From contig PLPI01000041.1 in the NCBI GenBank assembly GCA_003159495.1, positions 26,224-58,544 of the forward strand: 32,321 nucleotides of DNA. The letters run 5' to 3'. The DNA is from a candidate division FCPU426 bacterium. Its GTDB lineage: Bacteria > Oederibacteriota > PGYV01 > Palsa-1178. How positions within the stretch are numbered: position 1 is the first letter of the stretch; every line of letters starts with the position of its first letter. Under the pieces are notes generated by a model that searched no databases, was not told where the DNA came from, and was given only the letters and a program-made list of their open reading frames with translations. The translations under genes and the position numbers were made by a program. Of this stretch, positions 22,550-29,031 are shown in pieces.

Positions 22550-23518
22550 TTACTGCGCGTCATTGGACTGCTGTTTGTGCTTTTCAAGCATTGCCTTAAG
22601 GCGGGCATCCCTGCCGCTTTGCTCATCATTGTTTTTTTCCGTATCTTTTTCGGCGTCAAGATAAGGCTCTTCCTTTATGATTTCGTCCGCAAGCGCCCTG
22701 TCCCCTGCGGAGAGTGAATTGAATTTCTCCGGGTCCATCTTTCTCATTTTTTTGAGCGCCTCTATCCTTTTAAGCCTGCGTTCTATCTTGTATTTTTTTA
22801 TCTTTCCCGAGCCCCTCATCGATCGCATGTATTCAATTTTTTCCCTTAAATCCCCTATTTCCCTGTATCTGGCAATAAATCCGCTGCCCAGCTCGGTAAT
22901 CCTGCCCGGGCCGTGCATGTATTTCACGATGGTCGTTTCCTCGCCTTTTTTCAGGACCACCCTGTGAAGCACATTACCATTCATATCAAGCCCCGATACC
23001 TCGACCGCGCCGTTATATACCCCGATGGAGCTGTCATCGCCGGCCTGAACGATAAATTCAGTCCCCTTTACAGCGGCCATTGCCATTTTTGTTTTTACCG
23101 TAAATTCCTCTTTGCCCAGGAGTTTTTTTACAACCGCCATGAGCCTGCCCTTTAAAAGTTCAAGGCCGGTTTTGGAACTATTTTTCCCCTTAAGGTCCTT
23201 TATGAGAAGCCTGCTGTCCGGGTCGAGTTTAACAACCGTGGCATCGTCAAAAATCACTTCCATTGAACTGTCAGGGTCGGTTGAAACCGTGTCGCCTTCG
23301 TATAAGGGGACATAAAGATCCTGGACCGCTTCGCTGAAATCCCCGCCGGAACGCCTTATTTCACATTCGCCGCTGAAATCATTTACATAAGCTATTGAAT
23401 AATCCGTGTCCGCCCCGTTCTTTCCCCCGCCGGAGACGCCCGCGCCCGCCATGCAGTAAGAGGGGGCCTGGATTAAAACCGCCGCGAAAAGCGCGGCAAA
23501 GAATATTTTTTTCATCAT
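22550..23518 (-). CDS. Exported FecR-domain protein with charged C-terminal coil
   Basis: The 322-residue protein has a signal peptide (cleavage near CMAGAG) and a FecR-type beta domain at about 45-200: YVPLYEGDTVSTDPDSSMEVIFDDATVVKLDPDSRLLI, later VKTKMAMAAVKGTEFIVQAGDDSSIGVYNGAVEVSG. The last 110 residues are Lys/Arg/Glu-rich and probably coiled coil (KIKKYKIERRLKRIEALKK). Without an anti-sigma transmembrane segment or a sigma-factor neighbour it is one of the periplasmic FecR-domain proteins of unknown role, not a canonical FecR. Its ATG overlaps the stop of the pyruvate kinase gene by four bases and GGGAGG precedes it, so its translation is tied to that glycolytic gene. Confidence 0.85.
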   Translation of the reverse strand: MMKKIFFAALFAAVLIQAPSYCMAGAGVSGGGKNGADTDYSIAYVNDFSGECEIRRSGGDFSEAVQDLYVPLYEGDTVSTDPDSSMEVIFDDATVVKLDPDSRLLIKDLKGKNSSKTGLELLKGRLMAVVKKLLGKEEFTVKTKMAMAAVKGTEFIVQAGDDSSIGVYNGAVEVSGLDMNGNVLHRVVLKKGEETTIVKYMHGPGRITELGSGFIARYREIGDLREKIEYMRSMRGSGKIKKYKIERRLKRIEALKKMRKMDPEKFNSLSAGDRALADEIIKEEPYLDAEKDTEKNNDEQSGRDARLKAMLEKHKQQSNDAQ

Positions 23519-24930
23519 GCCTCCCGTATATTTTTATTTGGGGCCATGCCTATTTTCATGACGGAAATCCTTGCCGACTGCCCGCTGACGGCGTTAAGGT
23601 CCAGAAAAACAAGGTTTCCGGCCCCTCTGATATTTTTCCGCACAAATTCCGCGGCATTGGTTTCCGACGCTGTTTTCATCAGCACCGGATGGATGGCGTG
23701 GTATATGGCAAGTTTCTGGTAAAGTTTCCTGTCTGTCACACACGCGACAACCGGTTTTTTCGGCCTGTAATCAGACAGGTAAGCCACATCTGATACATCC
23801 GCTATTTTCGCCGCAATCTCGCACGATGGGATCATCTTTGCCATTGCGGCGCCTGCGTAAGAGACCGCGTTCTTGTAAATGTCCCTGCCCTTTATAACCT
23901 CGGGGCCTCCGGGAACTTCGCTCCCCTCGGCCTCGGCTTTTTTTATGAGGTCAGCCATTACGCGCGCTGTTTTTACCGGATATTTTCCGACGGATGTCTC
24001 CCCGGAAAGCATAAGCGCGTCGGCGCCGTCAAGCACGGCGTTGTATACATCGGTTATTTCCGCGCGTTCAGGAAAAGGGTTGTTCGTCATGGATTCCAGC
24101 ATCTGCGTGGCCACTATGACTATTTTTCCTTTTTCATTGGCTTTTTTAACCAGGTCTTTCTGTATCGCGGGTATCCTGTCGAAACCCGCCTCCACGGCAA
24201 GATCCCCCCTTGCCACCATTATCCCGTCGCTTTCATCGAGTATTGCGGGAATATCGCCAAGAGCCTCGGGCTTTTCAATCTTTGCTATTATAAGGGGTCT
24301 GTTTTTTCCCTTTATCAGCCTTTTAAGTTCTTTTATGTCGTCCGCGCTGCGCACGAATGAAAGTGAGATAATATCGACGCCGTGTTTAAGGCCGAATATG
24401 AGATCCCTGCGGTCCTTTTTTGTGATGGATGAAAGCGGCAGGTTTGCCCCGGGAAGGTTAACCCCCTTGCGCGGTTCAATGTCTCCGCCGGCTGTGACGG
24501 CGCATAAAATATCATGCGCTCTTATCTCTTTCACCATAAGCTGTACCAGGCCGTCGTTGATGAGTATTTTCCTGCCCGGTTTAAGGTATTTATAAAGCCC
24601 CGGATAATCGACCGCAATATGTTTTTCAACTCCGGAGGTTTTTATCATTTTATCTTTTATGGTTAAAATTTCCCCTTTTTTAACCTGTATCTTTCCCTCG
24701 AATTTTTCAACTCTTATTTTCGGCCCCTGAAGATCCTGGAGTATTGCCGCGCTTAAGCCCGTGGAAATCCTCGCGCGGTTTATGGACGCGATGGCTCCCG
24801 TAAAAAAAGCAGCGTCGCCGTGCGAAAAATTAAGCCTGAAAACATTCACGCCGGATTCCATCAGCTCCCTGATTACGGCGTAGCCGCATGTAGCAGGCCC
24901 CAGTGTCGCCACTATCTTTGTTTTTTTCAT
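23515..24930 (-). CDS. pyk: Pyruvate kinase
   Basis: The 471-residue protein is full length for the family. It begins KKTKIVATLGPAT and has NFSHGD at about 34-39. It carries the active-site region IIAKIEKPEAL and ARGDLAVEAG, then ATQMLESMTNNPFPERAEITDVYNAVLDGADALMLSGETSVGKYP. The C-terminal regulatory domain has VACVTDRKLYQKLAIYHAIHPVL. The enzyme converts phosphoenolpyruvate and ADP to pyruvate and ATP in the cytoplasm, the last step of glycolysis. The catalytic Lys is in the KIEKPEAL segment and the metal-binding Glu and Asp residues are present. It is the first gene behind the promoter at 24954-24981, followed by the FecR-domain gene. Confidence 0.97.
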   Translation of the reverse strand: MKKTKIVATLGPATCGYAVIRELMESGVNVFRLNFSHGDAAFFTGAIASINRARISTGLSAAILQDLQGPKIRVEKFEGKIQVKKGEILTIKDKMIKTSGVEKHIAVDYPGLYKYLKPGRKILINDGLVQLMVKEIRAHDILCAVTAGGDIEPRKGVNLPGANLPLSSITKKDRRDLIFGLKHGVDIISLSFVRSADDIKELKRLIKGKNRPLIIAKIEKPEALGDIPAILDESDGIMVARGDLAVEAGFDRIPAIQKDLVKKANEKGKIVIVATQMLESMTNNPFPERAEITDVYNAVLDGADALMLSGETSVGKYPVKTARVMADLIKKAEAEGSEVPGGPEVIKGRDIYKNAVSYAGAAMAKMIPSCEIAAKIADVSDVAYLSDYRPKKPVVACVTDRKLYQKLAIYHAIHPVLMKTASETNAAEFVRKNIRGAGNLVFLDLNAVSGQSARISVMKIGMAPNKNIREA

Positions 24931-24953
24931 TTTTTCCCGCCTTCCGGATTATC

Positions 24954-24981
24954 ATAATAAACGCAACCTTTCCTGTGTCAA
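24954..24981 (-). promoter_or_regulatory. Promoter of the pyk operon
   Basis: On the minus strand TTGACA (24976-24981) and TATTAT (24954-24959) are 16 bases apart, ending about 24 bases before the pyk start. No palindrome overlaps it, fitting a housekeeping promoter. Confidence 0.6.
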
Positions 24982-25014
24982 CCGGCTGATTATCACCATT
25001 ATATCACAACAAAT

Positions 25015-25046
25015 AAAAAAGGGGACGGAATATCCGTCCCCTTTTT
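25015..25046 (-). terminator. Rho-independent terminator after the micro-protein array
   Basis: A 9-bp GC-rich stem GGGGACGGA / TCCGTCCCC with a three-base loop is flanked by A6 and T5 tracts. It follows the stop codon of the last array gene at 25063 and faces the back of the pyk promoter, so it insulates the two units. Confidence 0.9.
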
Positions 25047-25062
25047 ATTTCAATGAAAAAAA

Positions 25063-25317
25063 TTACTTGGCTGTCGCTGTTGTTGCTACAGGAGCTTCCG
25101 TGTTGCCGGCTGCTTCCGCGGCCGCGGCTGTTTTTGCCGGGAATAATTTGTGCCAGAGCCTCTTTAAAAACGACTCTTTAACTACCGGTGCCTCAGCCGT
25201 CATTGTGACCGGCGCTGCTGTAATTGTTGTCGGTGTGGTAACCACTGCCTCGGCCGCGAAAAGCGATGCCGCTGCGAAGAGTACCGCGAGAACGATAACG
25301 ATTGCTTTTTTCATCAT
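25063..25317 (-). CDS. Small exported Ala/Thr-rich protein with cationic amphipathic segment (array member 4)
   Basis: The 84-residue protein has a signal peptide (MMKKAIVIVLAVLFAAASLFAA) and a low-complexity Ala/Thr/Val/Pro body. Near the middle is ESFLKRLWHKLFPAK, which forms a strongly amphipathic cationic helix. The C-terminus ATTATAK matches that of array member 1. A near-perfect AAAGGAGGTG precedes the start pair ATGATG; the longer frame to 25410 is only the read-through of the hairpin. It is separated from the previous array gene by a terminator and may have its own promoter. I know of no function; secretion and cationic character are the only firm statements. Confidence 0.75.
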   Translation of the reverse strand: MMKKAIVIVLAVLFAAASLFAAEAVVTTPTTITAAPVTMTAEAPVVKESFLKRLWHKLFPAKTAAAAEAAGNTEAPVATTATAK

Positions 25318-25367
25318 ATTCACCTCCTTTAACATAATATGGAACAAACAACCTGCGTTATAATTGT

Positions 25368-25438
25368 AAAAAAAAAGCCATGGAGGCACGTCCTGCGCTA
25401 TGGCACGCATTTGACTGCGTCCGACGCGCCTCCATGGC
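25368..25438 (-). terminator. Long branched hairpin with T9 tail
   Basis: On the plus strand the arms GCCATGGAGGCACGTC (25377-25392) and GACGCGCCTCCATGGC (25423-25438) pair over 16 positions with one mismatch; an inner ACGCA/TGCGT pair can form a second hairpin. Read on the minus strand, the structure is followed by nine T, so it should terminate the transcript of array member 3. It is larger and more structured than an ordinary terminator. Confidence 0.8.
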
Positions 25439-25458
25439 CTGAAATTATATTGCGGGTA

Positions 25459-25692
25459 TTACTTTGCTGTCGTTGTGTCTGCTGCCGGAGCTGTAACTAC
25501 CGGTGTCGCAACTTTTTTTACTTTCTTTGCTTTCTTTGCTTTCTTTTTCATCGGTTTTGCAGCCGGTGTAACCGCGTCTGCTGTTGCCGGTGCTACTGCC
25601 GCTGTTGCCGGTGCTGCTGCTGTTGTGTCTGCTGCGAATGCCATTGAAACTGCGAACATTAATGCCATCAGAACTACGATAACTTTTTTCAT
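25459..25692 (-). CDS. Small exported Ala/Lys-rich protein (array member 3)
   Basis: The 77-residue protein has a clear signal peptide (MKKVIVVLMALMFAVSMAFA, then AD). The mature part is nearly all Ala, Pro, Thr, Val and Lys, with a basic core KPMKKKAKKAKKVKKV and a C-terminus ADTTTAK. GGAGG lies a short distance before the ATG. Composition resembles Asr-type acid-shock proteins and histone H1-like tails, both polyanion-binding, but no homology can be claimed. Its closest relative in the window is array member 2, with the same signal peptide core and KKAKK repeat. Confidence 0.75.
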   Translation of the reverse strand: MKKVIVVLMALMFAVSMAFAADTTAAAPATAAVAPATADAVTPAAKPMKKKAKKAKKVKKVATPVVTAPAADTTTAK

Positions 25693-25717
25693 TCTAAATC
25701 CTCCATTGTTTTTTTTT

Positions 25718-25760
25718 GGCGGGTTTTGTAAAGCGCAGTTTAACCGTAGCGCGCCCCGCC
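25718..25760. other. Imperfect hairpin between array members 2 and 3
   Basis: GGCGGG (25718-25723) and CCCGCC (25755-25760) enclose an inner GCGC/GCGC pair. On the minus strand it is followed by A rather than T, so it is not a normal terminator for the upstream gene; it might slow decay or act as a processing site. Confidence 0.3.
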
Positions 25761-25788
25761 TTAATTCACGCGCATTAACGGATTTTTT

Positions 25789-26007
25789 TTAGTTTGCCGC
25801 CGGTGTTGCCGTCTGAGCCGCCGCGGTTGGTTTTACTTTCTTCGCTTTTTTGGCCTTCCTTGCCTTTTTGGCCTTTTTTACCGTTTTGACGGTTTTCGCC
25901 GCTTTTGCCGTACCCGTGGATGCGGAATCGGCTGTTTTTGTATCCGCCGCAAAAGCCATCGAAGCCGCGAACAGGACAACCATCAACATAATCATGATTT
26001 TTTTCAT
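25789..26007 (-). CDS. Small exported Ala/Lys-rich protein (array member 2)
   Basis: The 72-residue protein has a signal peptide (MKKIMIMLMVVLFAASMAFA, then AD). A Thr/Ala/Ser-rich stretch is followed by a long basic core, VKKAKKARKAKKAKKVK, with heptad-free KKA repeats, and it ends TPAAN rather than TAK. The start is ATG 26007 because AAGGAGG lies eight bases upstream; an in-frame ATG seven codons earlier precedes the ribosome site and is unlikely. After export the peptide would carry about 13 positive charges on a small body. The function is unknown. Confidence 0.75.
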   Translation of the reverse strand: MKKIMIMLMVVLFAASMAFAADTKTADSASTGTAKAAKTVKTVKKAKKARKAKKAKKVKPTAAAQTATPAAN

Positions 26008-26047
26008 TTTCCATGCCTCCTTTTTCATATTTTAAATATAGTCCCTT

Positions 26048-26269
26048 TTACTTTGCCGTGGCGGTTGTTGCCGCCGGTGTTGTGTGCGGTTTGGCCCATT
26101 TCTTTACGGACTGCTTTTTCTTATTTATTTTTTTCAAAGCCGGCGCATTTTTTCCGGCCTTTGCCGTTGAAGTAACCATTGAAGCCGCGCCAGGAGGAGG
26201 AGCCATTTCAGCCATTAACATTGCCGAGGCAAAAGCAAGAACCAGAGCAAGCACAACTATTTTTTTCAT
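26048..26269 (-). CDS. Small exported basic protein (array member 1)
   Basis: The 73-residue protein has a signal peptide (MKKIVVLALVLAFASAMLMA) followed by EMAPPPGAAS, a basic core KKINKKKQSVKKWAKPH, and the C-terminus ATTATAK shared with member 4. AAGGAG lies seven bases before the ATG. It opens the array and is probably followed on the same message by member 2 after 40 bases. It differs from members 2 and 3 in having a more varied core with Trp and His, so the array is diverged rather than freshly duplicated. Confidence 0.75.
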   Translation of the reverse strand: MKKIVVLALVLAFASAMLMAEMAPPPGAASMVTSTAKAGKNAPALKKINKKKQSVKKWAKPHTTPAATTATAK

Positions 26270-26295
26270 GGTTATTCTCCTTATTGTTTTTTTAG

Positions 26296-26315
26296 AATAT
26301 GCGCATACGCATATT
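26296..26315. promoter_or_regulatory. 20-bp palindrome upstream of the array
   Basis: AATATGCG and CGCATATT are perfect 8-base inverted repeats around CATA, 27 bases upstream of the first array ATG and about 40 bases after the stop of the preceding gene. No T tract follows on the minus strand, so an operator or leader hairpin is more likely than a terminator. Confidence 0.45.
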
Positions 26316-26352
26316 TGCAGAAAAATAAATGAAGTTTTAAAAATAATGGGGT

Positions 26353-26721
26353 TTATTTGCGGGTTTTTAGTATAAGGAAGTCTCCAGCCCCTTTTACGCC
26401 GGCATATGAGTAATTATCTCCGGAATAAAATCCCAATGCCTGTGGGGCTTTTGCAAAGCATATTTCGGTGAAACCCGTCTGAACGGGTTTTTTAAACTCT
26501 TCGGAAACGAAAACAACGCCCTGTTTGACGCGTTCGCTGTTTTTATGGCTGTGTTTCTTATAGAGGGAATATTTCGAATGTTTGTATACGGATGGTATAG
26601 AGGTGTTTTCCATGAACTTCAGGGATTTATAATTATAGAAATCCGTGTATGCGTCAAACTGTCCATAGACAAAGACAGCCGCCATTACAAAAGCAACCGT
26701 CATTAACACCAGCTTTTTCAC
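26353..26721 (-). CDS. Small exported basic protein, function unknown
   Basis: The 122-residue protein has a signal peptide beginning at a GTG (VKKLVLMTVAFVMAAVFVYGQ). The mature part is Tyr/Lys/His-rich (YNYKSLKFMENTSIPSVYKHSKYSLYKKHSHKN) and the C-terminal half is beta-like (GVVFVSEEF, ICFAKAPQALGFYSGDNYSYAGV, FLILKTRK). It is not recognisable. GGAGG eight bases before the GTG decides the start; a longer frame to 26811 begins in the promoter region and lacks a ribosome site. It lies directly upstream of the Ala/Lys-rich array on the same strand and shares its exported, cationic nature, so it may belong to the same unit. Confidence 0.7.
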   Translation of the reverse strand: MKKLVLMTVAFVMAAVFVYGQFDAYTDFYNYKSLKFMENTSIPSVYKHSKYSLYKKHSHKNSERVKQGVVFVSEEFKKPVQTGFTEICFAKAPQALGFYSGDNYSYAGVKGAGDFLILKTRK

Positions 26722-26839
26722 AAAACTTCCTCCGCATTTAATCGGTACATAAATAATATGACTTGGATCAAATTTATATAATAAATATATCACAAATTTT
26801 TCCGGAATCAAGTCTTTTTTTTAATTATTATGGCAGAAC

Positions 26840-28168
26840 TTATTCCGCTACGACCCTGTCCCTGCCCCTTTTTTTTGCTTTATAGACGTTATCGTCGGCG
26901 GTCTTGATCATTTTGCCTATATCATCAAGGCCTTTTCTGGTTGAGGCCACCCCGATGGACATCGTCACTTTTATGGATTTGCTCCTTGTCTTGACCGATT
27001 CTTTTTTGACGGCTTTTCTTATCTTCTCCGCTTTCATGAAGGCTTCCTCGCCGATACGGTCCCTGACAAACACTATTATTTCCTCGCCGCCGTACCTGCA
27101 CACCACGCCTTCAGGAAGCGAAGTGTCCCGGATAACCTGCGCCACCTTGAAAAGCACGTCGTCTCCGGCCGCGTGGCCGTAGGTGTCGTTTACATTTTTA
27201 AAATGGTCGATGTCGCACATAAATACGGAAAAATCATTCCCGAGTTTTATATCAGCCAGGCCGCTGATTATGGCGTCCATGTGCTGGCGGTTGTATATTT
27301 TTAAAAGAGGGTCGTAATGCGCCTTGTGGTTCAAGCAGCTCATCCAGTGGACAAAAATTCCGACGATAATGAGCAGGTCCATCAAAAGCAGCATGTATTT
27401 GTACTTGTAGTATCCGTCCCCGTTTGGCTGTGACATTATGGCGATGAGTATATAGAAATTCATGACGGCTATGGCCATTATTATCGAGCCGTAGTTGTGC
27501 TCCTCCTCGATATTAAATACCGAAAGCACCGCCATGACCGCGAAAATGACAAGGTTTGCGGCAAGGGCGTATTTGTTAAAAAAATAAACAAACGCGCCGG
27601 TAAATCTTAAAAATCCGGTTTTATCCGGCCATGCCACATAATAATTGCCCTCGATGAGGATGAGCGCCACGAAACATAAAAGTATGTTCACAAAAAAAGC
27701 GGTAATTGCGATGTTCTTGCCCTTATTGTAATTTATCGACGACCTCGACAAAACCACTATAAGCAGGTTTACGTCAAGCAGGGTTGACAGGAATTTCAGG
27801 GAAAAGCGGCTGCCGTCCCTCCAGAAATCCATTGTAAATCCCATGACATTGAGGGCCTCGGGCCTGATTACGGATATCCCGAGATAAACAATAAAAAAAG
27901 CCGCCAGCGCGTAGGCCGAGAGCAGTATCTTGAATTTATATATCTTGGGGTATGATATCAGGGCCAGCAGAAACATCAATGCGGTCAGGATGAACAGGAT
28001 CCAGTTATAGACGTTCCTTACGGCTTCATTTTTTATGAAATCGACCAGCGCCTGGTGGGAAAAAGAAAAGGACATTTCCATCATTATTATAGAGATAACA
28101 GCGGCGATTATGAATTCTATCCTGTATTTTTTTAAAAATACCCTGAACTCCGGGCTTACAGCTGGCAT
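26840..28168 (-). CDS. Membrane-bound diguanylate cyclase (GGDEF)
   Basis: The 442-residue protein has an N-terminal half with about eight hydrophobic segments (roughly residues 15-270), an uncharacterised membrane sensor. A GGDEF domain follows (about 285-442) with HYDPLLKIYNRQHMD at its start and CRYGGEEIIVFV containing the active-site GGEEI (360-364). The family makes cyclic-di-GMP from two GTP. The fifth motif residue is Ile instead of Phe, usually tolerated. The segment before it (SLPEGVVCRYGGEE) lacks the RxxD inhibitory site, so product feedback may be absent. The gene diverges from the lipoprotein-UbiA-PfkB operon, and a 14-bp palindrome lies within its presumed promoter. Confidence 0.93.
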   Translation of the reverse strand: MPAVSPEFRVFLKKYRIEFIIAAVISIIMMEMSFSFSHQALVDFIKNEAVRNVYNWILFILTALMFLLALISYPKIYKFKILLSAYALAAFFIVYLGISVIRPEALNVMGFTMDFWRDGSRFSLKFLSTLLDVNLLIVVLSRSSINYNKGKNIAITAFFVNILLCFVALILIEGNYYVAWPDKTGFLRFTGAFVYFFNKYALAANLVIFAVMAVLSVFNIEEEHNYGSIIMAIAVMNFYILIAIMSQPNGDGYYKYKYMLLLMDLLIIVGIFVHWMSCLNHKAHYDPLLKIYNRQHMDAIISGLADIKLGNDFSVFMCDIDHFKNVNDTYGHAAGDDVLFKVAQVIRDTSLPEGVVCRYGGEEIIVFVRDRIGEEAFMKAEKIRKAVKKESVKTRSKSIKVTMSIGVASTRKGLDDIGKMIKTADDNVYKAKKRGRDRVVAE

Positions 28169-28237
28169 ATATTGGGGCTCCCTGGTAATTATTTGTGTTA
28201 AAGATAAACAGGCTGTTTCCCCGCCCGTTCATACAAT

Positions 28238-28266
28238 ACAATAACAAAAACCGGCCGGTTTGTAAA
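28238..28266 (-). promoter_or_regulatory. Promoter of the diguanylate cyclase with a perfect 14-bp palindrome
   Basis: On the minus strand TTTACA (28261-28266) and TATTGT (28238-28243) are 17 bases apart. The spacer contains AAACCGGCCGGTTT (28248-28261), a perfect palindrome that would place a repressor between the two boxes. The intergenic gap 28169-28397 also holds the opposite promoter and one dispersed repeat. Confidence 0.55.
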
Positions 28267-28305
28267 GAAAGCAATGAATTAAAAAGATGCGCCAAGGGCA
28301 CCCTC

Positions 28306-28323
28306 ACCTCACCCTGACCCTCT
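28306..28323. repeat. Dispersed C-rich intergenic repeat, copy 3
   Basis: ACCTCACCCTGACCCTCT matches the copy at 7691 in 16 of 18 positions and shares the GACCCTCT core with 11195-11204. Here it lies just upstream of the promoter at 28332. Confidence 0.55.
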
Positions 28324-28331
28324 ATATCTTA

Positions 28332-28360
28332 TTGACAACCCTTTTCTTAATTGATAAAAT
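28332..28360 (+). promoter_or_regulatory. Strong sigma-70 promoter of the lipoprotein-UbiA-PfkB operon
   Basis: TTGACA (28332-28337), 17 bases and TAAAAT (28355-28360) give a near-consensus promoter. Transcription would start near 28367, about 30 bases before the GTG start. Confidence 0.7.
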
Positions 28361-28397
28361 GGCTTATATTTATAACATCATTTCGTGGAGGAAAACT

Positions 28398-29027
28398 GTG
28401 AAATACAGCCGCATATCATCTATTGTTACGGTAATGCTTTTGTTTTCTTCATTATTATTTATAACCGGCTGCGGGCCTGACGTAAAGGCCCAGAGAAAGG
28501 CCGCGGGCCTTTTGAATTCTTTTGAAACAACAGCGTCGGATTCGGCCATCGGCGATTTTGAACTTGAAACCAACGGTTATGTATCACTTGAACAGATAAA
28601 AAAGTACTCATCCCAGGGCAAATTTTCCGCAAAGGCCACCTTTTCGGTTCCGGTTGACTTTTTGACAACCACTCAGGCCGCAAGGTCAAAGGACTCATGG
28701 GTGGATTCAGTCACCATGGGCATCAATACCCTCACCCCGCTGAAGGTCACCGACTGGTCCGTTTATAAAAAATTCGATATTGACGTATATGTCGCCGACC
28801 CGCAGGCTCCTGATTTGACGATAACCCTCGTTGACGCGCACGGCAACCAGTACACCGCATCGAGGCCGTTAAAGAACGGCAGGAACAAGCTCGAGCTTCT
28901 TGTTGACGACGTAAAAACAGCCAGGGTCGATGTCGCGGCCATCACATCCTTTTCACTTTCAATGGACACAAAAAATCAGCCTAAAGACGTTGTAATATAC
29001 CTGGATAACATAAGGCTGGCCCTGTAA
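28398..29027 (+). CDS. Lipoprotein with carbohydrate-binding-module-like beta sandwich
   Basis: The 209-residue protein starts at GTG (28398), decided by GGAGG six bases upstream. It has a lipobox FITGC (Cys25). From FETTASDSAIGDFE onward it reads as one jelly-roll domain like the CBM4/CBM11 or galactose-binding-type modules: YSSQGKFSAKATF, TDWSVYKKFDIDVYVADPQ, LTITLVDAHGNQY, and the closing VVIYLDNIRLAL, in which LDNIRL is characteristic. It probably binds a glycan at the cell surface or in the periplasm. It opens the operon with the UbiA and PfkB genes, four bases before the former. Confidence 0.8.
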   Translation: MKYSRISSIVTVMLLFSSLLFITGCGPDVKAQRKAAGLLNSFETTASDSAIGDFELETNGYVSLEQIKKYSSQGKFSAKATFSVPVDFLTTTQAARSKDSWVDSVTMGINTLTPLKVTDWSVYKKFDIDVYVADPQAPDLTITLVDAHGNQYTASRPLKNGRNKLELLVDDVKTARVDVAAITSFSLSMDTKNQPKDVVIYLDNIRLAL

Positions 29028-29031
29028 TTAG

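Noticed and set aside
22550-23518. Canonical FecR anti-sigma regulator
   Set aside because: No transmembrane anchor, no cytoplasmic anti-sigma domain and no sigma-factor gene alongside; it has a cleavable signal peptide.
23879-24595. Long plus-strand frame of 238 codons opposite pyruvate kinase
   Set aside because: It is a shadow frame produced by codon bias on the antisense strand of a highly conserved gene.
25475-25792. Plus-strand frames rich in Ala, Phe and Cys across the micro-protein array
   Set aside because: They are mirror translations of the Lys/Ala-rich genes on the minus strand and have no ribosome sites.
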